Below are positions 9,434 to 18,524 of a stretch of 64,000 nucleotides of DNA, in pieces. The position numbers and the translations under genes were made by a program. This stretch comes from Mycolicibacterium litorale (GTDB lineage Bacteria > Actinomycetota > Actinomycetes > Mycobacteriales > Mycobacteriaceae). The DNA is taken from assembly GCA_002007745.1 (NCBI GenBank), contig CP019882.1, forward strand, positions 2,604,001 to 2,668,000. The letters are read 5' to 3'. The notes below the pieces were generated by a model. It saw only the letters and a program-made list of their open reading frames with translations. It made no database searches and was not told where the DNA came from. Numbering within the stretch: position 1 is the stretch's first letter; every line of letters starts with the position of its first letter.

Positions 9434-10902
9434 TCAGCCCCACTCGTGATTCATGGCGCGTGATTCGGTCGCGTCGGCCAGGGACACCGCCGGGCGCAGC
9501 CGCGAACGGGTGCAGGCGATGAGCAGCATCGCCACGGCCGCGGTGCCGGCACCGAGGGCGAAGATGACGGTGAAGCTGCTCTCCGCGGTGAAGCCGTGCT
9601 GCGAGCGACCCAGCAGCACCGCCACCACCGCCGCGGCGATCGAGCTGCCGACGGTGCGCGCAATCGCGTTCATGCTTGTGGCGACGCCGGTCTCACCGGA
9701 GTCGACTTCACGGACTACCAGGGCGGGCAAGGCCCCGTAGGCCAGGCTGATGTAGGCGTTGACCAACACTCCTGCCGCGATCACCTGCCACGGCTCGTCG
9801 TGCACGGCGGCCAGGAGCACAAAGCCGGCCACTCCGGTCGCGGCGCCGACCACCAGCACGGTGCGGGCACCGAATCGGTCGATGTAGCGACCGCTTGCCA
9901 ACGCGGTGAGGAATCCGGCGATCGCGCCCGGCAGCAGGAAGATGACGCTGGCACTCAGGACACTGGCGCCGAAGCCGTAGCCGGTGAACACCGGGGCCTG
10001 AACGAAGTCGGTCAATCCCAGGAAGGCGAAGTACAGCCCCATGCCGACGAGCACCGTGGCCAGGTTGGTCAGCAGGATGGGGCGGCGCGACAACATCTCG
10101 GTCGACACCAGCGGTTGACCGCAACGACGTTCCCACCACCACCACAAGCCGAGGGCAACCGCGCCGGTCACCGCGCAACTGACGGTGCGCGCCGAGCCCC
10201 ACCCCAGCCGTTGCCCTGGGTGATCGCGAGCAGAGCGGCGGACAGACCGATTGCGAGGCCGAGGGCACCGGTCCAGTCCACGGCACCGTCGCTCGTTCGC
10301 GGTCGGCCCGGGACGACGAGCAGTACGGCGGTGATGACCACGGCGGCGAACGCCGCGGTCAGCCAGAACACCCGGTGGTAGCCGGCGTCGCCGCGCATCA
10401 ACAGGCCGGTGACGACCAAGCCCATGCCGCCCCCGAACCCGAGGGTTCCCGACAGCACGGCCATGGCCCGCATCAGCCGGTCGGGTGGAAGTTCCTCGCG
10501 CAGGATGGACACGCCGATGGGATACAGCGAGAACGACGCGCCCTGCAGCACCCGTGCCGCGATCAGCAGCGGAAGCGACGAGGTGAGCGCCGCGAGCAGC
10601 GAACCCCCGAGCACGAAGGTGAGCACCACCAGCAGCACGCGCTTCTTGCTGTACACGTCGGCCAGGCGGCCGATCAGCGGAGTGGTCGCGGCCGCGGCCA
10701 GCAGGTTGGCCGTCACCGCCCAGCTCACGTCGACCGATGAGGCGTGCAGCTGGTCGGCGATCACCCCCAGTACCGGCACCACCCCGGTCTGCAGGACTGC
10801 GACGGTCAGAGCGACGACGCTGAGGGTGGCAATCAGCAGCCCCGGCCGCGAATATCCGGTAGTGGTGTCTGAGTCGGTGTGGACGGCCTGCGGCTTTGAC
10901 AT
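9434..10902 (-). pseudogene. MFS transporter (DHA2-like), frameshifted as sequenced
   Basis: The two frames join into a protein of about 489 residues with many hydrophobic helices, the length of DHA2/EmrB-type drug:proton antiporters. The N-terminal half (ATG at 10902) carries the conserved motif A region GRLADVYSKKRVLLVV. It runs into a stop just after ITQGNGWGG; the second half resumes as SARTVSCAVTGAVALGL in another frame. A single base added in the C-rich stretch 10197-10205 restores continuity. It is convergent with the EamA gene and divergent from the thioesterase gene. Export of a toxic compound is the family role; substrate unknown. Confidence 0.82.
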
Positions 10903-10996
10903 TCGCCTCCCGTTCTCTGCATCGCGCCGACAGCTTGATTATGTCGTCTAAGAATCCGGCTGCGGGCACCGGATACCGCTGTGCGAGGATGCCCGG

Positions 10997-11809
10997 ATGG
11001 CCACCCGACCGGCGCATTTCATCTCCGACCCTGACGGGGTGCTGCATCCGACCGAGAACGCGCGCAGTCGCTGGGGCGATGACATGCTCAACGGCCCGGC
11101 GGTGGTGAGCCTGGCCGCCTGGCACCTCGAGCAGCGCTACGGCGTGGCTGGCTTTCTCCCGGCCCGGCTCACCGTGGACCTCTTCAGGGCCGCACGCCGG
11201 GTGCCGACGACCTTGCGCGCGCGCCTGATCCGGGACGGTCACCGGGTGCGTAACACCGAATGCGAGGTCGTCCAAGGCGAGGTGGTGGTCGCCCGGGCGA
11301 CGATGGTGCAGTACCGCCAATCCCAGCCGCCGCCCGGTCACGAATGGTCCGGTGACGCAAGATTCGATGCGCCGCCCGCAGCTGAACCGCACGTGTTCTT
11401 CATCGGCAGCGACGACGCCGGGTGGGAGCGCGACGGTGGCAAGCACCAGAACACGTCGCGAAAGCGCGTCTACCACAGTCCGATTGACGTGGTGGCGGGC
11501 CATCACGTGACGCCGTTCCTGCGGGCGGTGATGGTGGCCGAAGCCACCAGCCTGGTCACCAACCTCGGCACCAAGGGGATCGGCTACATCAACGGCGATC
11601 TCACCGTTGCGCTTTCGCGGCTACCGCAGTCGGAATTCATCGGTGTGCAAGGTGATTCGCATTGGGTTCAAGACGGCATCTCGGTGGGCAACGCGACGTT
11701 GTTCGATGACGTCGGCCCGTTCGGGACGGGGCTGGTCACGGCCGTCGCCAACCCCGCGGCTCAGATCGACTTCAGCCGTCCTGACGCAATACCGAAGCTC
11801 AGCGTCTGA
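10997..11809 (+). CDS. thioesterase-like protein (double hot-dog, acyl-CoA thioesterase family)
   Basis: 270 residues resembling the actinobacterial thioesterase-like proteins built from two hot-dog halves: the first spans about 20-110 (WGDDMLNGPAVVSLAAWHLE, then VDLFRAARRVPTT), the second about 155-255 (YHSPIDVVAGHHVTPFLRAV, then LTVALSRLPQSEFIGVQG). Such proteins hydrolyse acyl-CoA esters or bind them. It starts with ATG and is divergent from the MFS gene. No specific substrate can be assigned. Confidence 0.7.
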   Translation: MATRPAHFISDPDGVLHPTENARSRWGDDMLNGPAVVSLAAWHLEQRYGVAGFLPARLTVDLFRAARRVPTTLRARLIRDGHRVRNTECEVVQGEVVVARATMVQYRQSQPPPGHEWSGDARFDAPPAAEPHVFFIGSDDAGWERDGGKHQNTSRKRVYHSPIDVVAGHHVTPFLRAVMVAEATSLVTNLGTKGIGYINGDLTVALSRLPQSEFIGVQGDSHWVQDGISVGNATLFDDVGPFGTGLVTAVANPAAQIDFSRPDAIPKLSV

Positions 11810-11811
11810 AA

Positions 11812-12963
11812 TCACAGCAGCGCCCGTAGCTGGTCATGCGGCAGCGCGGGGGAGCGGTGGCCGTCTCGGCCCACCATGTCGGTGTTGACCACCAGGGCGT
11901 TGAGCACCGCTTCCTCGACACTGTGCACCACGGCGGCGTAGAAATCGTCCATCCGCCCCCATGGCACGAACCTCAGCTGGCCGAACTCGTCATCGCCGAC
12001 GGCGCCGATCGGGAACCGGCTGGCCAGATCCGGTGCCTCCGCGGTGGAGAACGCCAAGAAGATGTCGCCTGAGAAGTGGCTTCCGGTGGTCCCGGTCCGG
12101 GCCAGGCCGAGGGGAACCCGCCGCGCCAGAGCTTTGCACTGGCCCGGCAGGAGCGGGGCGTCGGTGGCGATGACGGCGATCACCGAACCCGCGCCCGGTG
12201 GCGGCCGGTTCAGGTCGTCGGCGAACCAGTCACCGGCAAGCGGATTGTCGGCGGCCAGCGGTGGTCCGACGTGTCGTCCGGCCACGGTGAGTTCGTGGCG
12301 GGCACCGAAGTTGGCTTGTACGAACGCGCCGACGGTGAAGGTGTGCCGGCCGTATTGCACCCTGCGTGACGCAGTGCCGTTGCCGCCCTTGAACTCATAA
12401 CAGTTCATCCCGGTCCCGCCGCCCACCGAGCCTTCCGGAACGGCACCGCCGGTGGCGGTGTCGAGTGCGGCCTCAGCATGTTCGGGCCGGACGTGGCCGC
12501 CGTTGATGTCGTTGAGATAGCCGTCCCATGTTTCGGCACAAATCGGCAGCAGCCACTGGCGCGCCAGCCCCGGATGCACCCGGTTCACCCACGCGATCGC
12601 TCCTGTGTGGCAGGCCCCGACCGCATGGGTGTTCGACAGCAGCACAGGAAGGTTGAACGCGCCCGACTCTTCGATCCAGGTCGTCCCGGTCATCTCGCCG
12701 TTGCCGTTGAGGGAGAACCAGCCGGCCGCGCATGGCTGCCCGACCCCGGCGCGGCCGCGGGGCAGGATCGCGGTGACACCGGTGCGCACCGGGCCGCTGC
12801 CGACGACCAGATCCCCGGCCCCGGCGATCAGGGTGGTCACCCCGACCTCCACCCCGGGCACATCGGTGATCGCGTTGAGCGGTCCCGGCTGGCCCAGCAG
12901 GGGGATGCCGAGTCCGCGGGCACGGGGTCGGCCGTCACCGGTGTAGGCGGCTGCGTTGGTCAC
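11812..12963 (-). CDS. P1-family peptidase (DmpA-like L-aminopeptidase/D-esterase)
   Basis: 383 residues. The DmpA/BapA family is made as a precursor that cleaves itself before a serine or threonine nucleophile. Here the site is Gly259-Ser260 in GAGSVIAV, directly before the family-typical ATDAPLLPGQC; LARTGTTGSHFSGDIFLAF follows. N-terminal family regions TDVPGVEVG and GSVGGGTGM (178-186) are present. Products act as N-terminal amidases or beta-peptidases. It is convergent with the thioesterase gene (2 bp apart). Confidence 0.88.
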   Translation of the reverse strand: MTNAAAYTGDGRPRARGLGIPLLGQPGPLNAITDVPGVEVGVTTLIAGAGDLVVGSGPVRTGVTAILPRGRAGVGQPCAAGWFSLNGNGEMTGTTWIEESGAFNLPVLLSNTHAVGACHTGAIAWVNRVHPGLARQWLLPICAETWDGYLNDINGGHVRPEHAEAALDTATGGAVPEGSVGGGTGMNCYEFKGGNGTASRRVQYGRHTFTVGAFVQANFGARHELTVAGRHVGPPLAADNPLAGDWFADDLNRPPPGAGSVIAVIATDAPLLPGQCKALARRVPLGLARTGTTGSHFSGDIFLAFSTAEAPDLASRFPIGAVGDDEFGQLRFVPWGRMDDFYAAVVHSVEEAVLNALVVNTDMVGRDGHRSPALPHDQLRALL

Positions 12964-13095
12964 TCGCCGACCCTACCGTCGGCACCAGACCGGGCGCCGT
13001 CATCGGCATGGGACGTTTGGCCCTCCCGATCGTGGGCGATGGACTCCAGAGCCGGGACGTGACCCGACGTAGCGTCGTCGGCAGGGAGGTGCGAC

Positions 13096-13764
13096 ATGAC
13101 GGGATCGCCATTCCTGCGTGACGACGAGGTCCGCGTGCCCATCGACGAGGTGGTGGTCGCCGGCCACGTGACCGTGCCCGAGCAGCCGCGCGGCATCGTG
13201 GTGTTCGCGCACGGCAGCGGGAGCAGCAGGCACAGCCCACGCAACCGGTATGTCGCCGACGTTCTGGTCGCCGCCGGGTTCGCGACCCTGCTGTTCGACC
13301 TGCTCACGCCCGCCGAGGAACGGGACCGGGCCAACGTGTTCGACATCGAGTTGCTGGCCAGGCGGCTGATCGGTGTGACGGTCTGGTTGCGTGAGCAGAA
13401 CGACACCGCCGGACTGCAAGTCGGCTATTTCGGGGCCAGTACGGGCGGTGGAGCGGCACTGCGGGCCGCTGCCGACCCGCAGGTCGATATCGCCGCGGTG
13501 GTGTCACGGGGTGGGCGGCCGGATCTGGCCGGCCGCTGGTTGGCCAAGGTGGCCGCGCCGACCCTGTTGATCGTGGGTGGACGCGACGAGGCGGTCCTGG
13601 AGCTCAATCGGCAGGCGGCGGCGCAGATCCCGGTCGAGTGCCGGATCGCCGTGGTAGCCGGAGCCACTCATCTCTTCGAGGAGCCTGGTGCGCTCGAGCA
13701 GGTGGCCGGACTGGCGCGGGACTGGTTCTCCGACCACGTGTCGCCGATAGCGATCGGCGACTGA
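13096..13764 (+). CDS. alpha/beta hydrolase, dienelactone-hydrolase-like
   Basis: 222 residues. The oxyanion stretch FAHGSGSSRHSPRNR, nucleophile elbow GASTGGG, acid GGRDEAV and His in ATHLFEEPG make a complete triad. This compact type is common in mycobacteria, often near phosphoribosyltransferase or stress genes; the natural substrate is unknown. An AGGGAGGTG-like ribosome-binding site (GGGAGGTGCGAC) precedes the ATG. It is divergent from the P1 peptidase gene. Confidence 0.8.
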   Translation: MTGSPFLRDDEVRVPIDEVVVAGHVTVPEQPRGIVVFAHGSGSSRHSPRNRYVADVLVAAGFATLLFDLLTPAEERDRANVFDIELLARRLIGVTVWLREQNDTAGLQVGYFGASTGGGAALRAAADPQVDIAAVVSRGGRPDLAGRWLAKVAAPTLLIVGGRDEAVLELNRQAAAQIPVECRIAVVAGATHLFEEPGALEQVAGLARDWFSDHVSPIAIGD

Positions 13765-14083
13765 GGAACAGAAGATAAGGGACGCCGGGGAACGATGATC
13801 ACGGACGCCGGGGAAGGGGTTCCACGCCTTCCCCAGCGCCGCCCGTCGATCGCACCACACCCCCAAGTCGTGCTGCGATCCCCTCAGGCAATCCCGCGCC
13901 CCCCGGCCGGGATCCGTGACTCGACTGACGTCTGGTTGCCAACGTATTGGCCGGCGCCTGAGCACGCACGCGTAGTGCACTACTCGATTCCAGGGATCTC
14001 TCAGGTTGTCTACCCGTGGGGGCACTCGCTGCAGATCCGAGGCATGATCGTCGAGGGCCGGGAGACGACGAACGGAGATGCCG
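13765..14083. other. 319-bp intergenic region with one small hairpin
   Basis: No supported gene. Two copies of GACGCCGGGGAA occur at 13781-13792 and 13804-13815, and an 8-bp inverted repeat GGGGAAGG/CCTTCCCC at 13810-13817 and 13827-13834 with a 9-nt loop could be a weak terminator or an RNA element between the hydrolase gene and the sulfurtransferase operon. Nothing else was recognised. Confidence 0.4.
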
Positions 14084-14932
14084 ATGAGCACGCGGTCAGA
14101 TGTTCTGATCACCGCCGATGAGCTGTCCGCCGCCATGGCGGCCGGCGAACCCGTGACAGTGCTGGACGTGCGCTGGCAACTATCAGAACCGGATGGCCGC
14201 GATGCCTACCTGGACCGGCATCTCCCGGGCGCGGTGTATGTGTCGCTGGAGGACGACCTGAGCGATCACACCGTCGCCGGCCGCGGCCGGCATCCCCTGC
14301 CGTCGGGTTCGGCGGTGCAGGCCGCCGCGCGCCGCTGGGGCGTCCGCGAGCGCGTCCCCGTCGTCGTGTACGACGACTGGAACAGGGCAGGGTCAGCCCG
14401 GGCCTGGTGGGTGCTGACGGCCGCGGGCATTCCGGACGTGCGGATCCTGGATGGTGGCCTCTCGGCTTGGACAGCCTCGGGCGGCGATCTCGAGTCCGGA
14501 CCGGTGGATCCGTCGCCCGGTGACGTCACGGTCATCCACCAGGATCTTTACCGCGGAGCGTTGCCTGCGCTGACCGCCGACGATCTCGGCGGCGGACCGT
14601 TGCTCGACGCGCGCGCTCCCGAACGCTTTCGTGGTGACGTGGAGCCGGTGGATCCGGTCGCCGGCCACATTCCGGGCGCAGGGAATCTGCCGAGTACGGC
14701 GCTGCTCGCTGCCGACGAGACGTTCCTGGCCGAGGGTGCGCTGGAGCGCTTGTTGGCCGCACGCGGCGTCGACCCCGGCGAGCGGATCGGCGTCTATTGC
14801 GGTTCGGGTATCACCGCTGCCGTCGCCGTCGCGGCACTGACCGCAGCTGGCCACAGGGCGGCGCTGTTCCCGGGATCCTGGTCGCAATGGAGTTCGGAGC
14901 CCGGGCGACCGGTCGCCCGCGGCCCGCAATGA
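14084..14932 (+). CDS. sseA: 3-mercaptopyruvate/thiosulfate sulfurtransferase (tandem rhodanese)
   Basis: 282 residues with two rhodanese domains. The C-terminal domain carries the active Cys239 in CGSGITA, the mercaptopyruvate-type loop; the N-terminal domain has Asp in the corresponding place (VYDDWNRAGSARAWW) and is non-catalytic, as usual. It transfers sulfur from 3-mercaptopyruvate or thiosulfate to thiophiles. The second ATG (14084) was preferred to 14078 because GGAG at 14074-14077 gives six bases of spacing. Its stop overlaps the next start by ATGA, so three genes are coupled. Confidence 0.88.
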   Translation: MSTRSDVLITADELSAAMAAGEPVTVLDVRWQLSEPDGRDAYLDRHLPGAVYVSLEDDLSDHTVAGRGRHPLPSGSAVQAAARRWGVRERVPVVVYDDWNRAGSARAWWVLTAAGIPDVRILDGGLSAWTASGGDLESGPVDPSPGDVTVIHQDLYRGALPALTADDLGGGPLLDARAPERFRGDVEPVDPVAGHIPGAGNLPSTALLAADETFLAEGALERLLAARGVDPGERIGVYCGSGITAAVAVAALTAAGHRAALFPGSWSQWSSEPGRPVARGPQ

Positions 14933-15168
14933 CTATGGAGACGTTCTGGGTGTACGTCCGCCTCCAGGCGATGTGCTTGGTTTTCGGTATCGTCGGCCCG
15001 ATTTTCCTGGTGGTGTACTTCGTCGCTGCGCCTGACCCGACGTTGAAGTGGATGTACTACACCGGCTTGGTGATCACCGCTGTCGACGTGCTGGTGGCAT
15101 TGAGCCTCACCGACCAAGCCATTCGTTCCCGACAGCCCACCCAGGACCAGGAGCCGGAAGCACTGTGA
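14929..15168 (+). CDS. small two-helix membrane protein
   Basis: 79 residues with two clear hydrophobic segments at about 13-33 and 43-62, and a hydrophilic tail (RSRQPTQDQE). It overlaps sseA upstream by 4 bp and the channel gene downstream by 4 bp, so its synthesis is tied to both. No family was recognised. Position directly before a potassium channel suggests an accessory membrane role, which is inference. Confidence 0.7.
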   Translation: MTMETFWVYVRLQAMCLVFGIVGPIFLVVYFVAAPDPTLKWMYYTGLVITAVDVLVALSLTDQAIRSRQPTQDQEPEAL

Positions 15169-15935
15169 CGCTCGAACACGAACGGATCGCCTCCCGGATG
15201 GGTGAATCGCGACTGCAGCGCTGGGAGTCCCTTGCCGAGTGGCCGCTGGCTGGAGTCGCGGTGGTGTTCTTGGCGCTGTACTCCGTGCAGGTTCTCGTCC
15301 AGCCGCAAGGCATCAACGCGCACGTGATCCGCGGGATGCTGTTCGTGCTCTATCTGCCGTTTGTGATCGACTACGTGGCCCGGCTGGCTCTGGCCGAACG
15401 CCGGGTGCGGTGGTTCTTCCGCCACCTGATTGACCTGGCGATCATCACGCTGCCGTTCCTGGGACCGCTGCGTCTGCTGCGGTTGGTGGCGTTGGTGGGC
15501 GCGCTGCAACGGGCGCTGGGCGACGCCATCAGGGGCCGGGTGGTGGTGTTCACCGCGTTCAGCGCGGTGTTGCTCGTCTACGCCTCATCGCTGGCGGTCC
15601 TGCAGGCCGAGCGGTCGGCGCCGGGGGCGAAAATCAACGACTTCGGCGACGCCGTGTGGTGGGCCCTGACGACAATCACCACCGTCGGCTACGGCGATCT
15701 TTATCCGGTCACGGTGCTGGGCAGGGTTGTCGCCGCCCTCCTGATGATCGGCGGCATCAGCCTGGTCGGCGCCATCACGGCTGCCGTCGCGACGTGGATC
15801 GTTCAGCGGGTGGCCGCCGAGGACAACGCCGAACGGGCTGCCACCGTGGCGCATATCGAAAGTCTTCAGGCAGAGATCGCCCGGCTCGCGGAAGTCGTTG
15901 CCGCGCAGCCGCCTCCGGTCCGCGCGCCGGAGTGA
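15165..15935 (+). CDS. voltage-gated-type potassium channel
   Basis: 256 residues from a GTG overlapping the previous stop. Several N-terminal helices precede an arginine-bearing segment LRLLRLVALVGALQRAL reminiscent of an S4 sensor, then the pore with selectivity filter TTVGYGD (Val174-Gly175-Tyr176-Gly177-Asp178), the inner helix, and a coiled C-terminus (about 218-245). This is the KvAP/Kch arrangement with six helices. It mediates selective K+ flux across the plasma membrane. Confidence 0.88.
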   Translation: MTLEHERIASRMGESRLQRWESLAEWPLAGVAVVFLALYSVQVLVQPQGINAHVIRGMLFVLYLPFVIDYVARLALAERRVRWFFRHLIDLAIITLPFLGPLRLLRLVALVGALQRALGDAIRGRVVVFTAFSAVLLVYASSLAVLQAERSAPGAKINDFGDAVWWALTTITTVGYGDLYPVTVLGRVVAALLMIGGISLVGAITAAVATWIVQRVAAEDNAERAATVAHIESLQAEIARLAEVVAAQPPPVRAPE

Positions 15936-15978
15936 CAGTGGCCGCTCGCGGCGGCCCGGCCGGTCAACCCGGATCGGG

Positions 15979-16242
15979 TCAGTCGCGGACCCACACCGAG
16001 ATGTAACCCAGCGGGATACCGGTGCGGGTGGCGATGGACTCACGGGCGGCCAGCTCGACCTCGGCACGCGAGTTGGCTTCGGCCACTTCATTGATCTCGG
16101 GAATGTGGATGATCCACCGGTTCGCCTCGAATCGAATGTCGATCTCGAAGCACTGACCGGCCATCGGCCGCAGCACGCGGTGGGAGCGGAGATTCCGTTG
16201 CGGACGGGTGGAGAAGCCGCGAGTTCGGTAGTGAGTACGCAT
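15979..16242 (-). CDS. small HicB-like fold protein, function unknown
   Basis: 87 residues. The body (FEIDIRFEANRWIIHIPEIN, then EAELAARESIA-type helix) resembles the single-domain HicB/long-A-like fold common in mycobacteria, with a basic N-terminal tail of about 25 residues. A purine-rich GGAAAGCAAGAAG precedes the ATG. No HicA toxin partner is next to it, so toxin-antitoxin function is not supported. It is convergent with the potassium-channel gene. Confidence 0.6.
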   Translation of the reverse strand: MRTHYRTRGFSTRPQRNLRSHRVLRPMAGQCFEIDIRFEANRWIIHIPEINEVAEANSRAEVELAARESIATRTGIPLGYISVWVRD

Positions 16243-16429
16243 CTTCTTGCTTTCCGGAACGATTTTGGGCCGTCGGCAAAGATACGCCCAACCCGCCGGA
16301 ATTCAAAATCGCCGAATTGCGCCGATCGCCCCAGCCGACGAGGCGATTTCCCGCCGATGAGCGCCAAGTGAATTCATGACGTCTGGGCCGGGTTCACCGC
16401 GCGCTCTGGCAGGTGGTAAGCCCCCAAGG

Positions 16430-16828
16430 ATGGACCAGAATGATGGCGCATCCGCTTCGGAACTGATCGACGCCCGAATTGACGAGCTCGACGATTGGCG
16501 AGGGGAGGTGCTGGCTCACATCCGGGCGGTGGTGAAAGGCGCCGATCCGGAGGTCGTAGAGGAATGGAAGTGGCGCGGAGTGCCGACGTGGTCGCACGAC
16601 GGCATCATCTGTACCGGCGAGACATACCCGAGCGTGGTGAAGATGACCTTCGCCAAAGGCGCGTCACTGGATGATCCGTCCGGTCTGTTCAATGCCAGCC
16701 TTCAGGGAAATACGCGTCGTGCAATCGACTTTCACGAAGGCGATCGGCTGGACGAAGAAGCGCTGACGGCACTCGTCCGTGCTGCGGTGGAACACAACAT
16801 CGCGACCCGGGCAGGCAAGCGTAGGTAG
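16430..16828 (+). CDS. DUF1801-type protein
   Basis: 132 residues resembling the DUF1801/YdhG family: a helical start (DARIDELDDWRGEVLAHIR), the conserved EEWKWRGVPTWSHDGIICTG strand region and the KMTFAKGASL segment with a C-terminal basic tail. Function of the family is not established. ATG at 16430 chosen on homologue length; an upstream ATG at 16376 would add 18 residues. It is convergent with the following regulator gene. Confidence 0.75.
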   Translation: MDQNDGASASELIDARIDELDDWRGEVLAHIRAVVKGADPEVVEEWKWRGVPTWSHDGIICTGETYPSVVKMTFAKGASLDDPSGLFNASLQGNTRRAIDFHEGDRLDEEALTALVRAAVEHNIATRAGKRR

Positions 16829-16843
16829 TCGGCCAGGGCGGCT

Positions 16844-17686
16844 TCAGTCAGCCTGCGTCGGGCGGCGGCTGGCCGCCAGCGTGCCGAGTAGGGTGAGCGC
16901 TTCCGCGGAGGCCGAGCCCGGTTCGGCACCGTAGACAACCAGTTCCTGGCCCGGCGCGGAACGGACGTCGAAGGTCTGCATGCTGAGCACGATCCGGCCC
17001 ACGTCGGGGTGCTGGAATGTCTTGGTGTCCAGCGATTTACCGCGCGCGTCGTGACGTGACCACAGCGCCCGAAACTCGGCGCTGCTCTCGATCAATTCGC
17101 CGAGCACCGTCCGGATGCGGGGGTCCTCGGGTGCGGTCCCGTAGTTCAGCCGGAATCCCGCCACGCTGTTCTTGGCCACGTCGTCCCAATCCACATAGAA
17201 CGAGCGTGCCCGGGGAGAGTTGAACACCACCATCAGCAGGTTGCGGGAGAAGGTGAAATCTCCGAACAGCGCGTCGGCGAGTTCGTTGGAGGCCAGCACG
17301 TCGTAGGCGCGGTTGTACACCAGAGCGGGTTGACGGTGCCAGGAATCCATCAGCTGCAGTAGCCGCGGATCGACGCGCTCTGCGGTGGCCGCACGCGGCG
17401 CCGGGCTCAGGCCGGCGAGGTGAAACAGATGTCGGCGGCCGTCGTCGTCGAGCCGCAGCACGGCGCCCAGTGCGTTGAGTACCTGTGGCGACGGCCTGGT
17501 CTCGCGTCCTTGTTCCAGCCGGGTGTAGTAGTCCACCGAGAGCCCGGCCAGCATGGCGACCTCTTCGCGACGCAACCCGGGAACTCGGCGCAGGCCGGTT
17601 GTGGGCAGGTTCAGCTGGTCGGGAGTGACACGCGCGCGTCGACTGGCGAGGTAAGCGCCGAGCTGGCTATCGGCCATGTCGCCCAT
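16844..17686 (-). CDS. XRE-type regulator with MmyB-like ligand-binding domain
   Basis: 280 residues. An N-terminal helix-turn-helix (about 8-75; LRREEVAMLAGLSVDYYTRL is the recognition region) is followed by the PAS-like MmyB domain (about 105-270) that binds fatty acid or similar ligands in characterised members. The family usually represses a neighbouring short-chain dehydrogenase, and here two SDR genes lie directly upstream on the same strand (24 bp to the first), which fits. Confidence 0.85.
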   Translation of the reverse strand: MGDMADSQLGAYLASRRARVTPDQLNLPTTGLRRVPGLRREEVAMLAGLSVDYYTRLEQGRETRPSPQVLNALGAVLRLDDDGRRHLFHLAGLSPAPRAATAERVDPRLLQLMDSWHRQPALVYNRAYDVLASNELADALFGDFTFSRNLLMVVFNSPRARSFYVDWDDVAKNSVAGFRLNYGTAPEDPRIRTVLGELIESSAEFRALWSRHDARGKSLDTKTFQHPDVGRIVLSMQTFDVRSAPGQELVVYGAEPGSASAEALTLLGTLAASRRPTQAD

Positions 17687-17710
17687 GCTAATTGCCGCCT
17701 CACCGCCGGA

Positions 17711-18499
17711 CTACTGAGCCGTCCAGCCGCCGTCGACCGCCAGCAGCGCGCCGGTGACGAAACTGGCGGCATCAGAGGCGAGAAAGGCGACGGCTTCGGC
17801 GACTTCTTCGGGACTGCCGATGCGTCCGATCGGATGTGCCTCGCCGAAACCGGCCAACATCTGACGGCCGTTTTCGACCACGCCGTCCATGATGTCGGTG
17901 TCGATCACGCCGGGCAGTACCGCGTTGACACGGATGCCTTTCTTGCCGCCTTCGATGGCAAGAACTCGCACGATCTGGGCGACGGCTGCCTTGGAGGCGG
18001 CGTAGGCGACCTGCGTTTCGAACGCGACGAGCGAGGACACCGAACCGACCGCGACGATCGCCCCGTACCCCTGGGCCGCCATGACCCGGAACGCTTCGCG
18101 GGCTTGGACGAAGTTCCCGCGTGCGTTGGTCCGCAGGATGTCGTCGAACTCGGCCACCGAGGTGTCAGTGACCAGCTTGTTGAGGGTTCGCCCGGCGTTG
18201 TTCACGAGGATGTCGAGGCGGCCGAACCTGTCGATCGCCACCTGCATCGTCGTACGTGCGACATCTTCGTCGGCGACGTCACCCACCACGGTGGCCACAT
18301 TCTCAGGATCGCCGGCGGCAATGTCGTGCACCGCGGTGTGTTGGTCGGAGACCACCAATTTGGCGCCGCGTTCGCGCAGTAGCCGAGCGGTGGCCAGTCC
18401 GATGCCTCTGGCCCCGCCGGTGACGACGGCTACCCGTCCTTCAAGACTCCACGAGCGTGGTGGCACAACGCGGCTGGGGTTCTCTTGAGTGTTCGTCAA
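17711..18499 (-). CDS. SDR-family oxidoreductase
   Basis: 262 residues starting at a TTG (18499), chosen because GGAGG stands 7 bases upstream (GAGGAGGCCAGCATTG). Classical short-chain dehydrogenase: NAD(P)-binding TGGARGIG, NNAG, and catalytic Ser in GSVSS with YAASK; C-terminal PxGVIDT and VTGALLAVDGG. Substrate unknown. It lies between another SDR gene and the MmyB-like regulator gene, likely one operon. Confidence 0.85.
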   Translation of the reverse strand: MTNTQENPSRVVPPRSWSLEGRVAVVTGGARGIGLATARLLRERGAKLVVSDQHTAVHDIAAGDPENVATVVGDVADEDVARTTMQVAIDRFGRLDILVNNAGRTLNKLVTDTSVAEFDDILRTNARGNFVQAREAFRVMAAQGYGAIVAVGSVSSLVAFETQVAYAASKAAVAQIVRVLAIEGGKKGIRVNAVLPGVIDTDIMDGVVENGRQMLAGFGEAHPIGRIGSPEEVAEAVAFLASDAASFVTGALLAVDGGWTAQ

Positions 18500-18524
18500 T
18501 GCTGGCCTCCTCGGACCGGAATGA

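Noticed and set aside
13504..14136. Minus-strand gene across the hydrolase-sulfurtransferase gap
   Set aside because: Mostly antisense to the hydrolase; the intergenic part shows no conserved motif.
15979..16242. HicAB toxin-antitoxin pair
   Set aside because: A HicB-like protein is present but no HicA-like toxin gene lies on either side.
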